DNA of 64,000 nt. Origin: an uncultured Hyphomicrobiales bacterium (GTDB lineage: Bacteria > Pseudomonadota > Alphaproteobacteria > Rhizobiales > Ancalomicrobiaceae). A model generated the notes under the pieces. That model searched no databases. It had not been told where the DNA came from and saw only the letters and a program-made list of their open reading frames with translations. This document shows positions 1-10,197 of the stretch, one piece after another. The first letter of the stretch is position 1. The number at the start of each line of letters is the position of its first letter. A program made the position numbers and the translations under genes. The DNA lies in the NCBI GenBank assembly GCA_903930435.1, contig CAIYYN010000020.1, positions 62,001-126,000 of the forward strand, given 5' to 3'.

Positions 1-674
1 AGATAACTTGCCATCAAGGGCTGGACATAGGCATTGGCTGCCGCCGTCGAAAAGCGCTCCCATTCGCGCATTTCCGGTGAGACCTCGCTTGCCAGCGAAA
101 CGGGCACGCCGGGCAATTCGGCAGCCAATATCTCGGCAACGCGCCGTTCATGCACCGGGTTGACATAGCCATGCAGGAAGCCGACGGCGACGCTTTCGAC
201 GTGTGCGGCCTTCATTTCGGCGACACGAGAGCGGACAGCGGATTCATCCAGCGGCAACAGGATACGGCCACGATTATCGAGACGCTCGGGAACTGTCAGG
301 CGCAGGTTGCGCGGCACCAAGGGTTCTGGCAGCACGATATTGAGATCGTACTGATCGTAGCGGCTCTCATTGCCGAGCGCGAGCACATCGCGGAACCCTT
401 CCGTCGTGATCAGCGCGGTCTTTGCGCCTTTGCGCTCAATTACCGCATTCGTGGCAAGCGTTGTGCCATGGATGACCAGCGCAATATCCTGGGGGGCCAA
501 ACCGGCATCGCGCAGAATTTTCCGGACACCTTCCAGCACACCAAGTTCCGGTGACGCCGGTGTCGTGAGCACCTTGGCCGTCACTCGTCCGCCAGAAAAC
601 TCAAGCGCCAGATCCGTGAAGGTTCCACCGATATCCACAGCGAGGCGCGCGCGCCGTTCCTGCTCATGCAACAT
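1..674 (-). CDS. Hydantoinase A / oxoprolinase family protein, N-terminal part (cut by window edge)
   Basis: The first 224 codons of a minus-strand gene that runs off the left edge. Translating from the ATG at 674 gives a start MLHEQERRARLAVDIGGTFT. The DIGGTFTDLAL block is the phosphate-binding entry of the HyuA/5-oxoprolinase ATPase fold, and HGTTLATNAVIERKG follows about 70 residues in, as in N-methylhydantoinase (ATP-hydrolysing) subunit A. Family members hydrolyse hydantoins or oxoproline with ATP and often pair with a HyuB subunit, which would lie outside the window. An in-frame GTG at 683 has a GGG-rich Shine-Dalgarno sequence 8 bases upstream and may be the true start. The substrate cannot be told from this fragment. 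Confidence 0.85.
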   Translation of the reverse strand, partial: MLHEQERRARLAVDIGGTFTDLALEFSGGRVTAKVLTTPASPELGVLEGVRKILRDAGLAPQDIALVIHGTTLATNAVIERKGAKTALITTEGFRDVLALGNESRYDQYDLNIVLPEPLVPRNLRLTVPERLDNRGRILLPLDESAVRSRVAEMKAAHVESVAVGFLHGYVNPVHERRVAEILAAELPGVPVSLASEVSPEMREWERFSTAAANAYVQPLMASY

Positions 675-683
675 GCGCGTCAC

Positions 684-1024
684 CCAACTCGCCCTTTGAC
701 ATCAATCTGCTACCCGCCAGCTGTCGCGTTCCGGGGCAACTGGATATACCTGCATATTGCATTGTGCACTTTCTATAAGCATGCCCTACAAACATACTGG
801 AATCATTGTCAGCCATTCTCAATCGCCAAATATCACCGCGCACATGAATTTTCCCATCTTTTTGCCAACACGCACTGGCTGCGATCGCATGCGCTGGATT
901 TGAGGATGGTATGCTCTTTTTTAACTTTAAATTAGAATTCCATCCCTGCTAATACGACAGCAAAGCAATCTTCCGGCGCTGCGAGCTGTTCGATGCCGCA
1001 CGCTCAGCACGGACGGGATCTGCC
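684..1024. other. Divergent intergenic region between hydantoinase and amidotransferase genes
   Basis: About 340 bases with no convincing gene. It is clearly AT-richer than the flanking coding DNA, particularly 720-950, and must hold the promoters of both divergent genes. A loose sigma-70-like pair (TTGTCA at 806-811, AATATC at 829-834, 17-base spacer) points rightward, but the match is weak. No strong palindrome or repeat was seen. Confidence 0.45.
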
Positions 1025-1816
1025 ATGTGCCGACTGCTCGCCTATCTTGGAACGCCAATCCTGATTGAAGAACTCGTGGCCCTGCCCGAGCACTCGCTGG
1101 TCCATCAATCGCGTGAAGCCCATGAAGCCAAGACCGTCACAAATGGTGACGGGTTTGGCGTGGGCTGGTATGGCGAACGGCCCAATCCGGGACTCTATCG
1201 CGAAACAACGCCCGCCTGGTCCGACGAGAACCTGAAATCGGTCTGCGCGCAGGTCAGATCCGGGTTGTTCTTCGCCCACGTCCGGGCGTCGACGGGATCA
1301 TCGACATCACGGGCCAATTGCCATCCGTTTGCGGTCGGCAAATATCTGTTCATGCACAATGGGCAGATCGGTGGACACCAGCAGATCCGCCGTCCAGTCG
1401 AAAACCTGATCCCGGATGATCGCTATCAATATCGCGGCGGAACCACGGATTCCGAGGCGATCTTTCTGGCTGCCTTTGGCCACGGGCTGGAGCGCGATCC
1501 CCTAACAGCCATTGCGCAGACCTTGCAGCAACTCGTTGCGCTTCAGACCCGAGCGGGAATAGCTGAGCCTCTCCGGTTCGCCGCCTGTCTGTCGGATGGG
1601 GAAAGCCTCTGGGCGTATCGATGGTCATCTGACAGCAAGCCACCCTCGCTTTATATTCGCGAGAATGGCGACGGAACCGTGATTGGTTCCGAACCGCTCG
1701 ATTTTGGCACTGATTGGGTCGAAGTGCCCAAATATGGCTATGTCGTTGTCAAGAAAGGCGAGAAGCCAAGGTTTGGCTGCCTGTCGAAACACATGTCAGA
1801 CCTCGTCGCCGCCTGA
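1025..1816 (+). CDS. Class II glutamine amidotransferase (YafJ-type)
   Basis: A 263-residue protein beginning MCRLLAYLG, so that removal of Met1 exposes Cys2 as the N-terminal nucleophile of class II (Ntn) amidotransferases. Other family blocks are GDGFGVGWYG (about 42-51), the FAHVRAST segment (about 87-94), CHPF, MHNGQI and the TDSEAIF segment. It matches the stand-alone YafJ/EgtC-like group, which releases ammonia from glutamine or cleaves a gamma-glutamyl amide. It ends 7 bases from the convergent tryptophan dioxygenase gene. Nothing in the context identifies its substrate, and no ergothioneine genes are nearby. Confidence 0.9.
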   Translation: MCRLLAYLGTPILIEELVALPEHSLVHQSREAHEAKTVTNGDGFGVGWYGERPNPGLYRETTPAWSDENLKSVCAQVRSGLFFAHVRASTGSSTSRANCHPFAVGKYLFMHNGQIGGHQQIRRPVENLIPDDRYQYRGGTTDSEAIFLAAFGHGLERDPLTAIAQTLQQLVALQTRAGIAEPLRFAACLSDGESLWAYRWSSDSKPPSLYIRENGDGTVIGSEPLDFGTDWVEVPKYGYVVVKKGEKPRFGCLSKHMSDLVAA

Positions 1817-1823
1817 TCATGGC

Positions 1824-2678
1824 TCACAAGGTCGTCCGCACTTTCCAGAGTTCGGGAAACAGTTCGACTTCCAGCATCCTTCGCAAATAGGAGACTCCAG
1901 CCGTGCCGCCGGTGCCGCGCTTCAAACCAATGACGCGTTCGACCGTCGTCACATGATTGAATCGCCAGCGACGGAAATAGTCTTCCAGATCCACCAGCTT
2001 TTCGCCGAGTTCGTAGAGTTCCCAGTATTTGTCCGGTGCGCGATAGATCTCCCGCCAGGCCGCGAGCACGGCATCGCTCTCGACATGGGTTGCTTCCGTC
2101 ACCAGTTGCTCACGCGATATCCCGACATCCAGCCCGTTACGACCGAGCAGCAGAATCGCCTCTTGATAGAGGCTCGGTGCCGCGAGAATGGCCTGCAACT
2201 CACCCGAGACAACCGGGTCATGCTCATGCGGCTTCAGCATCGCGACATTGCGATTGCCAGCGAGAAACTCGATCGCCCGATATTGCCACGACTGAAAGCC
2301 GGATGACTGACCGAGTGAGCCGCGAAAGTCGGTATATTCGCTCGGCGTCATGGTGCGCAGGACATCCCACGCACCGTTCAATTGCTCGAAAATCCGGCTG
2401 ACGCGGGTCAGCATCTTGAAGGCGGGCTGCGGATGATCAGCCGCGATGGCCCGCATCGCCGCCTTGAGTTCATGGATCGCCAGCTTCATCCAGAGCTCGG
2501 ATGTCTGGTGCTGAATGATGAACAGCAGCTCATCATGCGCCGTCGACAGGGGCCGTTGCGCCGTCAGCACCTGATCGAGCTGCAGATAACCAGCATAGGA
2601 CATGCGCTGGCGAAAATCGAGCTCGGCACCGTCCGGGGCCTCGAATTTGACGGCGGGTGTCAACGGCACGTCGCTCAT
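1824..2678 (-). CDS. kynA: Tryptophan 2,3-dioxygenase
   Basis: A 284-residue heme dioxygenase opening the indole ring of L-tryptophan to N-formylkynurenine. Family blocks seen are [13 protein letters not shown] (about 26-38), [18 protein letters not shown] (about 49-66, containing the distal-pocket His), [17 protein letters not shown] and the C-terminal [14 protein letters not shown] segment with the proximal heme His. Its start overlaps the kynureninase stop as ATGA (2675-2678), so it is the last gene of the ligase-kynU-kynA operon. Full length for bacterial TDO. Confidence 0.96.
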   Translation of the reverse strand: MSDVPLTPAVKFEAPDGAELDFRQRMSYAGYLQLDQVLTAQRPLSTAHDELLFIIQHQTSELWMKLAIHELKAAMRAIAADHPQPAFKMLTRVSRIFEQLNGAWDVLRTMTPSEYTDFRGSLGQSSGFQSWQYRAIEFLAGNRNVAMLKPHEHDPVVSGELQAILAAPSLYQEAILLLGRNGLDVGISREQLVTEATHVESDAVLAAWREIYRAPDKYWELYELGEKLVDLEDYFRRWRFNHVTTVERVIGLKRGTGGTAGVSYLRRMLEVELFPELWKVRTTL

Positions 2679-3874
2679 GTCACCTTGCTCCGGGCCTTGA
2701 ATTCGGGCCGATCCCAGCGGTTTTCACTAATGATCCGTGCCAGCCGCCGGGCGGCTTCTTCGACTTCGGCGAAGCCGATGTAAAGCGGCGTAAATCCGAA
2801 GCGCATGATATCGGGCGCACGGAAATCGCCGATCACATTGTCGGCGATCAAGGCCTGCATTGCCGCATAGCCCTCATGAAACCGGAACGAGACCTGCGAG
2901 CCGCGCTTCGTCGCATCACGCGGCGATGCCAATTCCAGTTCGGGGCACAAGGCCTCGACACGCGCGATGAACAGGTCGGACAATTCCATCGAGCGCTGGC
3001 GGACATCCTGCATCGAAATGCCGTCCCAGACAGTCAAGGCGCTATCGAGCGCGGCCAGTGACAGGACCGGCGGTGTGCCCGTGCGCATCCGGTCGATGGC
3101 GGGTGCGGGCGTATAATTGAGCGGAAAGGCAAAAGGCGCGGCATGGCCCATCCAGGCCGATAGCGCTGGCTGGATTTTGGGCTGGTGATCCGGTCGGACA
3201 TAGATGAAGGCCGGGGCACCCGGACCGCCGTTCAGATATTTATAGGAACAGCCAATCGCGAAATCGGCATTGGCCCCCGTCAGATCGACCGGGAGCGCCC
3301 CGCAGGAGTGGGCGAGATCCCAGATCGTCAGCGCGCCAGCGGCCTGCGCCCTGGCTGTCAACCGCGCCATGTCATGCATCCGACCCGTACGATAGTCGAC
3401 TTCGGTCAGCATCAGAACGGCAACATCTGCGTCAATCGCTGCCTCGATGTCCTCAGGCGCGACGATCTTGAGGCTAAGGCCGCGATCCAGCGTGCGGATG
3501 ACGCCCTCCGCGACGTAGAGATCGGTCGGGAAATTACCGCTGTCGGACAGGATCACCCGCCTGTCGCCGCTCAACTGGAGGGCAGACGTCAGCGCCTTGT
3601 AGAGATTGATCGAGGTCGAATCCGCCACGACGACCGAGCCTGGGGGCGCCCCGATCAGCGTGGCAATCCGGTCGCCGATCTTTGAGGGCAGATCGATCCA
3701 GCCACAGGTGTTCCAGGCGCGGATCAGCTCCCGGCCCCAGCTGACATCGAGTTCGGTAATGACCCGCTCACGTGCCGCCTTCGGCATGACGCCGAGGGAA
3801 TTGCCATCGAGATAGATGACGCCGTCGGGTATTTCAAACAGCGTGCGGGTGCGGGCAAAGAGATCGCTGGTCAT
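2675..3874 (-). CDS. kynU: Kynureninase
   Basis: A 399-residue PLP enzyme cleaving kynurenine to anthranilate and alanine. Family signatures are [13 protein letters not shown] near the N-terminus, [14 protein letters not shown] (PLP-binding Asp) and [16 protein letters not shown] with the Schiff-base Lys. It overlaps the upstream CoA-ligase stop by an ATGA (3871-3874) and the downstream kynA start by another ATGA, so the three genes should be translationally coupled. It supplies anthranilate directly to the ligase encoded upstream. Full length. Confidence 0.96.
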   Translation of the reverse strand: MTSDLFARTRTLFEIPDGVIYLDGNSLGVMPKAARERVITELDVSWGRELIRAWNTCGWIDLPSKIGDRIATLIGAPPGSVVVADSTSINLYKALTSALQLSGDRRVILSDSGNFPTDLYVAEGVIRTLDRGLSLKIVAPEDIEAAIDADVAVLMLTEVDYRTGRMHDMARLTARAQAAGALTIWDLAHSCGALPVDLTGANADFAIGCSYKYLNGGPGAPAFIYVRPDHQPKIQPALSAWMGHAAPFAFPLNYTPAPAIDRMRTGTPPVLSLAALDSALTVWDGISMQDVRQRSMELSDLFIARVEALCPELELASPRDATKRGSQVSFRFHEGYAAMQALIADNVIGDFRAPDIMRFGFTPLYIGFAEVEEAARRLARIISENRWDRPEFKARSKVT

Positions 3875-5499
3875 GATGATTTGCTCGCATCTCGCAACTG
3901 GAACCGCTGGACCTTGCCCGTCTGCGTCTTCGGCAGTGTGTCAACGAATTTCACCAGACGCGGGTATTTGTAAGGCGCAATGACAGATTTCACATGGGTC
4001 TGGAGCCTTTGAACCATCGCGTCATCACCGACATGGCCGCTGACGAGCACCACATAGGCCGCGACAATCTCGCCACGCGCTTCGTCACGGACACCGACCA
4101 CGGCGCATTCCTGCACGCTGTCATGCGACAAAAGGGCGGCTTCGACCTCCGGCCCCGCGATATTGTAGCCAGCCGACACGATCATATCATCGGAGCGGGC
4201 GGCAAAATGAAAGTGCCCGGTTTCGTCCTGGCTGAAGGTATCGCCGGTCACGTTCCAGCCGTGTTGCACGTAAACGTGCTGGCGATCATCGGCCATGTAG
4301 CGGCAACCGGTGGGGCCGCGCACGACAAGCCGCCCCAAGGTGCCGCGCGGGACCTCGCTGAAATCGTCGTCGACGATCTTGGCCTCATATCCCGGCACGG
4401 GCACGCCCGTTGAACCCGGCTGATGGTCATCGAGCCTGTTGGAAATGAAGACATGCAACATTTCCGTCGAGCCGATGCCGTCGAGGATCGGAACGCCGGT
4501 CCGGGCAATCCAGCTCTCGTAAATCGGTGCGGGCAGCGTTTCGCCAGCCGAGACAGCGATCCGAAGGGATGAGAGGTCCGCGCCCTCTTCCATCGCGGCC
4601 AGCATGGCGCGATAGGCCGTCGGGGCCGTGAAGCAAATGGTTGCCTTGTAGGTCTCGATCAGCTTGACGAGATGGGGCGGCGTCGCGGTTTCAATCAGGG
4701 CTGCCGCCGCACCGAACCGAAGTGGAAACACCGCCAGACCCCCGAGACCGAACGTGAAGGCGATGGGCGGGGATCCCACAAACACGTCGCTCGGGCGAAC
4801 CTGGAGGATGTTCTTGGCATAAGCATCCGCAATCGCGAGAATATCGCGATGAAAGTGCATGGTTGCCTTCGGAACCCCGGTCGTACCGGAGGTGAAACCG
4901 AGCAGGGCGACGTCGTCGCGGCCTGTCTTGATCGCCTCGAACCGAACGGATTTGTTGAGGGCAGCGCGGTCGAGTTCGGCGTCGTGGTTGGCGGTGCCGT
5001 CAAAACCGATGACAGATTTCAGGAAGTCGCTTTCCTTGGCGCAAGCAACCAGATCTTCCATCAAGCGCGTGTCGCAGAGCGCGAGCCTGATCTCGGCCTT
5101 GTCGACGACCTTCGCCAGTTCACCCGCTCGCAGCATGGGCATCGTGTTCACAGCGACACCACCGGCCTTGGTCACGGCGAGCCAGCAGGCGATCATGGCT
5201 GGATTGTTAGCTGACCGGATGAGCACGCGATTTCCGGGCTTCAGGCCGTAATCCTCAACGAGAACATTGGCGAGCCGATTCGACCAATCGGTCAGTTCCT
5301 TGTAGGTCCGCCTGCGTCCATGTCCGATCAGGGCCGTATGATCACCGAAGCCGCGTTCGACCATGCGGTCCGTCAATTCGACCGCCGCGTTCAGATACTC
5401 GGGATAATCCAGTGATCCAAGTTCGATGACTGGCCAATCGGTTTCAGCAGGCAAATTGTCACGTGTGAACGTATCGACATGAGCTGTAGGGCCAAGCAT
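3871..5499 (-). CDS. 2-aminobenzoate (anthranilate)-CoA ligase, acyl-adenylate family
   Basis: A 542-residue AMP-forming CoA ligase. The P-loop-like motif GFTSGTTGVPKATMH, the GIGSTEM motif and the C-terminal GKVQRFQLR catalytic-Lys segment are intact. Overall similarity is to the benzoate/2-aminobenzoate-CoA ligase group. Anthranilate specificity is inferred from coupling to kynureninase and the nearby aminobenzoyl-CoA monooxygenase. The start at 5499 (MLGPTAHVDTFTRDNLP) matches the family N-terminus and has GGGAG upstream. An in-frame ATG at 5580 is possible but would leave only 8 bases to the palindromic operator at 5589-5612. First gene of the operon. Confidence 0.88.
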   Translation of the reverse strand: MLGPTAHVDTFTRDNLPAETDWPVIELGSLDYPEYLNAAVELTDRMVERGFGDHTALIGHGRRRTYKELTDWSNRLANVLVEDYGLKPGNRVLIRSANNPAMIACWLAVTKAGGVAVNTMPMLRAGELAKVVDKAEIRLALCDTRLMEDLVACAKESDFLKSVIGFDGTANHDAELDRAALNKSVRFEAIKTGRDDVALLGFTSGTTGVPKATMHFHRDILAIADAYAKNILQVRPSDVFVGSPPIAFTFGLGGLAVFPLRFGAAAALIETATPPHLVKLIETYKATICFTAPTAYRAMLAAMEEGADLSSLRIAVSAGETLPAPIYESWIARTGVPILDGIGSTEMLHVFISNRLDDHQPGSTGVPVPGYEAKIVDDDFSEVPRGTLGRLVVRGPTGCRYMADDRQHVYVQHGWNVTGDTFSQDETGHFHFAARSDDMIVSAGYNIAGPEVEAALLSHDSVQECAVVGVRDEARGEIVAAYVVLVSGHVGDDAMVQRLQTHVKSVIAPYKYPRLVKFVDTLPKTQTGKVQRFQLRDASKSS

Positions 5500-5588
5500 C
5501 GCATCGACTCCCAGGGGCTGGCAGGTTCGCCTGCGGTCACTCAAAACTGGACCGAAATCATCGTCACCAAAAGCTCGCATAGGTCCAA

Positions 5589-5612
5589 AATTATTTCAAG
5601 CTTAAAATAATT
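5589..5612. promoter_or_regulatory. 24-bp palindrome, likely operator for the local MarR regulator
   Basis: Inverted repeat of two 12-base arms around AAGCTT (5598-5603), with one mismatch. Its central 20 bases, TTATTTCAAGCTTAAAATAA, differ by one base from the centre of the 44-bp palindrome at 13365-13408 upstream of the aminobenzoyl-CoA operon, next to the marR gene. It lies between the divergent ligase-kynU-kynA operon and the formamidase gene, so it could control both. The shared sequence and placement are seen; binding by the MarR protein is inferred. Confidence 0.75.
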
Positions 5613-5678
5613 CGACTTGTCACTGCGAGGATCCGACCATAAATTGCGTGAATACCGCAGGGGCTGGAGACGGGTCGC

Positions 5679-6500
5679 ATGTATCGCCATCACATCATTG
5701 ACTGGAGCGACGCCTATTCAAATGGAGATCACATCCCGAAGGGCGAACGCTGGCCGGAGGCCTGGGTCAAGCCAGCCGCCGACTTCCGCGCACAACTCGG
5801 GGATCGCGCCATTCTCGACCAGAGCTACGGCCCGGATGCGCGGCATGCGTTTGATCTTTTCGTACCGGAAGGGGAGCAGAAAGGCCTCGTCGTGTTCATC
5901 CACGGCGGCTACTGGATGCGGCTCGACAAGAGCTACTGGTCACATCTGGCCGCAGGTGCGCTGGCGCACGGGTTTGCCGTGGCGATGCCAAGCTACAGGC
6001 TGGCACCGAGTGTCCGTATCACTGACATCGCTCAAGACGTCGCAGCTGCGATCGCGTCAGCGGCCGCACGCGTCGATGGTCCCATTCATCTGACAGGCCA
6101 TTCGGCGGGTGGACATCTCGTCAGTCGGATGATTGCGTCCGGTAGCCCCCTGAGCGCCGAGATCCTTGCCCGGATCGGCAATGTGGTTTCCATTTCAGGG
6201 TTGCACGACCTGCGCCCCCTTATGAAGACCGGCATGAACGCGACGCTTCGGATCGATCAAGCTGAGGCTCTAGCGCAAAGCCCGGCGCTGCTCGAACCCA
6301 TCGCCGGGGCGACGCTCACCTGTTGGGTCGGCGGTGCTGAACGTGCTGAATTCCGCCGCCAGAACGCGCTGCTTGCCAATATCTGGCTTGGCCTGGGTGC
6401 GACGACTTTGGCGGTCGAGGAGCCGGACCGGCATCATTTCAACGTCATTGACGGGCTGGCTGACCCGGACAGCGGGCTGATCGAAGCGCTGCTGGGTTAA
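5679..6500 (+). CDS. Arylformamidase (kynurenine formamidase), alpha/beta-hydrolase type
   Basis: A 273-residue alpha/beta hydrolase expected to hydrolyse N-formylkynurenine to kynurenine and formate, the step between KynA and KynU. The oxyanion-hole motif HGGYW is at 75-79, as in animal-type kynurenine formamidases, and the nucleophile elbow GHSAG at 140-144 (Ser142). A His in the C-terminal DRHHFNVID block is the likely catalytic His. This fold is unrelated to the metal-dependent bacterial KynB. It is divergent from the ligase-kynU-kynA operon across the shared palindrome, which fits co-regulation. It ends 18 bases from the convergent ridA gene. Confidence 0.88.
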   Translation: MYRHHIIDWSDAYSNGDHIPKGERWPEAWVKPAADFRAQLGDRAILDQSYGPDARHAFDLFVPEGEQKGLVVFIHGGYWMRLDKSYWSHLAAGALAHGFAVAMPSYRLAPSVRITDIAQDVAAAIASAAARVDGPIHLTGHSAGGHLVSRMIASGSPLSAEILARIGNVVSISGLHDLRPLMKTGMNATLRIDQAEALAQSPALLEPIAGATLTCWVGGAERAEFRRQNALLANIWLGLGATTLAVEEPDRHHFNVIDGLADPDSGLIEALLG

Positions 6501-6518
6501 AGCGCTGCCGCGGTCGGG

Positions 6519-6914
6519 CTATTCCGGCACGACGGCGATTGCCTGGATCTCGATCTTGGCTCGGTCTTCGACAAGGGCGACGACCTGAACGGCAGCCATC
6601 GCCGGGAAATGGCGACCGATCACCTCGCGATAGGCCTCGCCGAGGCCTTTCATGTTGGCGAGATATTCGGCCTTGTCGGTGAAATACCAGGTCATCGTCG
6701 TGATGTGATGTGGTTCGCCACCTGCGGCGCGGATGACGGCGACGACATTTTTCAGCGTCTGTTTGACCTGCCCGATAAAGTCATCGGTCTCAAACTCACA
6801 CTGCTCGTTCCAGCCGATCTGGCCGCCGACAAAGACCATTCGGCCTGATGCTGCAATGCCATTGGAGTAGCCCCGGGGTTTTGCCCAGCCTTCAGGCTGT
6901 AGGATCTGATGCAT
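6519..6914 (-). CDS. RidA/YjgF family protein (enamine/imine deaminase)
   Basis: A 131-residue Rid-family protein. The blocks FVGGQIGWN, VKQTLKNVVAVIRAAGG, FPAMAAVQVVALVE and IEIQAIAV match the trimeric RidA fold. I chose the ATG at 6914 (MHQILQPEGWAKPRGYSNG) because homology begins there; a longer start at 6944 adds ten unlikely residues. It is the last gene of the aminobenzoyl-CoA operon. Known family members hydrolyse reactive enamines/imines or act as 2-aminomuconate deaminase. A role in releasing the amino group after ring reduction of aminobenzoyl-CoA is my inference from context. Confidence 0.88.
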   Translation of the reverse strand: MHQILQPEGWAKPRGYSNGIAASGRMVFVGGQIGWNEQCEFETDDFIGQVKQTLKNVVAVIRAAGGEPHHITTMTWYFTDKAEYLANMKGLGEAYREVIGRHFPAMAAVQVVALVEDRAKIEIQAIAVVPE

Positions 6915-6965
6915 GTGTTTGGTCCCCGGGGGCCGTCCAATCATAACAAGGTCGTCGTCAGGCGC

Positions 6966-8150
6966 TCAGGAGAACGCCTGTATCCCGGTAATCGCCCGCC
7001 CGAGGATCAGCGCATGGATATCATGCGTGCCCTCATAGGTGTTGACGACTTCGAGATTGACGAGATGGCGGGCAATGCCGAACTCATCCGAAATGCCGTT
7101 GCCGCCGAGCATGTCACGGGCAGCGCGGGCAACATCAAGCGCCTTGCCGCAGGAATTGCGCTTCAGGATCGACGTCAGTTCGACAGGTGGATGCCCCTCT
7201 TCCTTCATACGGCCAAGACGCAGGCAGCCCTGAAGGCCTAGCGAAATATCGGTCAGCATGTCAGCCAGCTTCTTCTGGATCAGCTGATTGGCGGCGAGAG
7301 GCCGACCAAACTGCTTGCGGTCGAGCACATATTGACGTGCCGTGGCAAAGCAGGCTTCCGCCGCGCCAAGTGCGCCCCATGCAATGCCGAAACGAGCCGA
7401 GTTCAGGCAGGTGAATGGCCCCTTCAGCCCCTTCACGTTGGGCATGAGATTCTCGTCGGGAACGAAGACATCATTCATGACGATTTCGCCGGTGATCGAG
7501 GCGCGTAGCCCAACCTTCGAATGAATGGCCGGTGCTGACAGACCCTTCCAGCCCTTTTCCAGGATGAAGCCACGGATCACGTCGTCTTCGGTCTTGGCCC
7601 AGACGACGAACACATCGGCGATGGGCGAATTCGAGATCCACATTTTCGCGCCCGACAGGCTGTAGCCGCCCGGAACCTTGCGGGCACGGGTGACCATGGA
7701 CCCTGGATCAGATCCGTGATCTGGCTCGGTCAAACCAAAGCAACCGATCCATTCGCCGGTCGCGAGCTTCGGCAGATATTTCTGCTTCTGCTCTTCCGAG
7801 CCAAACGCCTCAATCGGCACCATGACGAGCGACGACTGGACCGACATCATCGACCGATAACCACTGTCGACCCGTTCCACCTCGCGCGCGATCAGGCCAT
7901 AGGCGACATAGCCCAGCCCCGCCCCGCCGTACTCCGGCGCGATGGTCGGACCCAGCAGACCCAATTCGCCCATTTCGCGGAAAATGGCCGGATCGGTCTT
8001 CTCATGGCGGAAGGCTTCCGGCATCCGGGTCAAAAGTTTCGCCTGCGCGTAATCATGCGCGGTTTTCATGACCATGCGTTCGTCTTCGGTCAATTGCTCC
8101 TCAAGACGGAACGGATCGGCCCAGTCGAAAACCTCGCGATGTGCGCTCAT
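6966..8150 (-). CDS. Glutaryl-CoA dehydrogenase-like acyl-CoA dehydrogenase
   Basis: A 394-residue FAD-dependent acyl-CoA dehydrogenase. The [13 protein letters not shown] segment, [32 protein letters not shown] and the catalytic-Glu block [18 protein letters not shown] are diagnostic of glutaryl-CoA dehydrogenases, which oxidise and decarboxylate glutaryl-CoA to crotonyl-CoA. It has a GAGGA Shine-Dalgarno sequence and starts 14 bases after the stop of the preceding dehydrogenase. In this operon a glutaryl-CoA-like product of ring cleavage would be its natural substrate, which fits the aerobic aminobenzoyl-CoA route. Confidence 0.9.
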   Translation of the reverse strand: MSAHREVFDWADPFRLEEQLTEDERMVMKTAHDYAQAKLLTRMPEAFRHEKTDPAIFREMGELGLLGPTIAPEYGGAGLGYVAYGLIAREVERVDSGYRSMMSVQSSLVMVPIEAFGSEEQKQKYLPKLATGEWIGCFGLTEPDHGSDPGSMVTRARKVPGGYSLSGAKMWISNSPIADVFVVWAKTEDDVIRGFILEKGWKGLSAPAIHSKVGLRASITGEIVMNDVFVPDENLMPNVKGLKGPFTCLNSARFGIAWGALGAAEACFATARQYVLDRKQFGRPLAANQLIQKKLADMLTDISLGLQGCLRLGRMKEEGHPPVELTSILKRNSCGKALDVARAARDMLGGNGISDEFGIARHLVNLEVVNTYEGTHDIHALILGRAITGIQAFS

Positions 8151-8164
8151 TGTGTTTTCCTCAG

Positions 8165-9343
8165 TCAGCTTTGTTTCAGATAGTCGCGGGCGATGATCAG
8201 CTTCTGCACTTCGCTTGCGCCTTCATAGATGCGGAGTGCCCTGATATCGCGGTACAGTTTTTCGGGCAAGCTGCCAGAGACGACGCCGCGCGCGCCGAAC
8301 ATCTGCACGCAGGCATCAATCACCCTTTGCGCCGACTCCGTCGCAGTCAGCTTGGCCATTGCTGCTTCGCGCGTTGTCGATTGTCGGAGAACATCGCGTT
8401 TCCAGGCAGCGCGATAGGTCAGCAGCGCAGAAGAGTCGATTCCCGTCGCCATGTCGGCAAGCGCGGCTTGCGTCATCTGCAGATCGCCAAGTGTCGCACC
8501 AAACATTTTTCGGCTCCGGGCATGCAGCAGCGCCTCGTCAAAGGCGCGGCGCGCAAGTCCGAGGCCTGCCGCCGCAACCGACGCCCGGAAAATATCAAGC
8601 GTGCGCATGGCCAGCTTGAAGCCTTCCCCCGCCTTGCCAAGCAGGCGATCAGCCGGGATCCGGCACCCATCAAACCGGATGGTGGCCAGCGGATGCGGTG
8701 CGATTACATCGATCCGCTCCTTGATGAGAAATCCGGGGTCATCGGCAAAGACGACGAACGCCGAAATACCGCGCGTGCCCGGCGCTTCGCCCGTACGGAC
8801 AAAAACGGTATAGACATCGGCAATTCCGCCGTTGGAAATCCACGTCTTTTCGCCATCGAGGATATAATCGGTGCCTTCGAGACGGGCGGCGCAGGTCATC
8901 GCCGCAACGTCGGACCCTGCATCGGATTCCGACAGGGCGAAGGCCGACAACCACTCTCCCGACGTCGCTTTCGCGAGCACGGTCTCACGCAAGGTGCCGG
9001 AACCGCCCAGCCCTACGGCACCCGTCCCCAATCCTTGCATGGCAAAGGCGAAATCAGCGAGGCCGTCATGCCAGGCGAGCGTCTCGCGGGCCAGGCACAG
9101 TGCGCGCGAGTCGATATCCCGCTTCCCCGCGTCGCCGGTCGCGATCCCCAGAAGGCCTGCATCGCCCATGGCGCGCACAAGCTTGCGACAGCTCGTGTCA
9201 ATATCAACATGATCAATATCAGAAATGGCCGCCGATGCTGCGAACCCATCAAGCGCAGCCGCGACATCGCGATGCTCCGGGCCGAAAAACGGCCAGTCCA
9301 GCAACTCACGGGTCGGGCCGCTCAACACTGACGCACCTGACAT
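8165..9343 (-). CDS. Acyl-CoA dehydrogenase family protein (aminobenzoyl-CoA operon)
   Basis: A 392-residue acyl-CoA dehydrogenase with the FAD/substrate blocks [17 protein letters not shown] and [18 protein letters not shown] and the C-terminal [19 protein letters not shown] containing the usual catalytic Glu region. The ATG at 9343 lies 2 bases after the stop of the enoyl-CoA hydratase gene; a much longer in-frame start at 9478 would sit inside that gene. The N-terminal third is divergent from housekeeping dehydrogenases. It probably oxidises an alicyclic acyl-CoA intermediate after the monooxygenase/reductase step; the exact substrate is unknown. Confidence 0.87.
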   Translation of the reverse strand: MSGASVLSGPTRELLDWPFFGPEHRDVAAALDGFAASAAISDIDHVDIDTSCRKLVRAMGDAGLLGIATGDAGKRDIDSRALCLARETLAWHDGLADFAFAMQGLGTGAVGLGGSGTLRETVLAKATSGEWLSAFALSESDAGSDVAAMTCAARLEGTDYILDGEKTWISNGGIADVYTVFVRTGEAPGTRGISAFVVFADDPGFLIKERIDVIAPHPLATIRFDGCRIPADRLLGKAGEGFKLAMRTLDIFRASVAAAGLGLARRAFDEALLHARSRKMFGATLGDLQMTQAALADMATGIDSSALLTYRAAWKRDVLRQSTTREAAMAKLTATESAQRVIDACVQMFGARGVVSGSLPEKLYRDIRALRIYEGASEVQKLIIARDYLKQS

Positions 9344-9345
9344 GA

Positions 9346-10197
9346 TCAGTTGCCCTCGAACACGGGCTTGCGCTTGGCCGCAAAGGCCTCGAATGCGCGC
9401 CGGAAATCGCCCGTCGCCATGCAGATTGCTTGCGCCTGTGCCTCGGATTCCACCAGCTCTTCGATGCCCATGGTCCATTCCTGATTGAGCATGGTCTTGG
9501 TCATCGTATGAGCGAACCAGGGTCCATCGGCAATGGAATGGGCCAGTTTTTGCGCCTCGGCCAGCAGATCCGGACTTGCATGGATTGCATTGAAAAAGCC
9601 CCAGCTCTGTCCTTCACTCGCGGTCATGGCGCGCCCGGTGAACAGAAGTTCCGCTGCCCTGCCCTGCCCTATGATGCGTGGCAAAATTCCGCAGGCGCCC
9701 ATGTCGGCGCCCGCCAATCCGACGCGTGTGAAGAGAAAGGCCGTCTTTGTCTCAGGCGTTGCCATACGCAGGTCCGAGGCCATGGCGAGGATCGCGCCCG
9801 CACCTGCGCAGATGCCATCAACGGCGGCGATGATCGGCTGCGGACACTTGCGCATCGCCTTGACGACATCGCCCGTCATCCGGGTGAATGCGAGCAGATC
9901 CGGCATCGCCATGCGTGTCAGCGGTTCGATGATTTCAAAGACGTCACCGCCGGATGAAAAATTGCCGCCCGCCCCTGTCAGCACAATCGCACGGACATCG
10001 GAGGCATACGCCAGATCGCGGAACAGGTCGCGCAACTCGGCGTAGCTCTCGAACGTCAGCGGGTTCTTGCGATCAGGGCGATTGAGCGTGAGCGTCGCCA
10101 CACGACCGTTGTCGCTCACCTCGAACAGGAAATGTCTGGCCGCATAGGATTTGAATGGCCGCAGGTTCGCCGCCATTGTTGCTTTTTCGCCGCTCAT
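9346..10197 (-). CDS. Enoyl-CoA hydratase/isomerase family protein
   Basis: A 283-residue crotonase-fold protein. The oxyanion-hole segments [13 protein letters not shown] and [22 protein letters not shown] are present, followed by [18 protein letters not shown]. The start at 10197 overlaps the stop of the upstream SDR gene as ATGA (10194-10197) and gives [18 protein letters not shown]; a longer open frame to 10512 lies inside the SDR gene and is not used. It should hydrate, or possibly hydrolytically open, a cyclic enoyl-CoA in the aminobenzoyl-CoA pathway. Confidence 0.88.
   Translation of the reverse strand: MSGEKATMAANLRPFKSYAARHFLFEVSDNGRVATLTLNRPDRKNPLTFESYAELRDLFRDLAYASDVRAIVLTGAGGNFSSGGDVFEIIEPLTRMAMPDLLAFTRMTGDVVKAMRKCPQPIIAAVDGICAGAGAILAMASDLRMATPETKTAFLFTRVGLAGADMGACGILPRIIGQGRAAELLFTGRAMTASEGQSWGFFNAIHASPDLLAEAQKLAHSIADGPWFAHTMTKTMLNQEWTMGIEELVESEAQAQAICMATGDFRRAFEAFAAKRKPVFEGN

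Noticed and set aside
8141-9331. 396-codon open frame on the plus strand
   Set aside because: Antisense to the acyl-CoA dehydrogenase gene, which has clear catalytic motifs; the frame is open only because of the high GC third positions.
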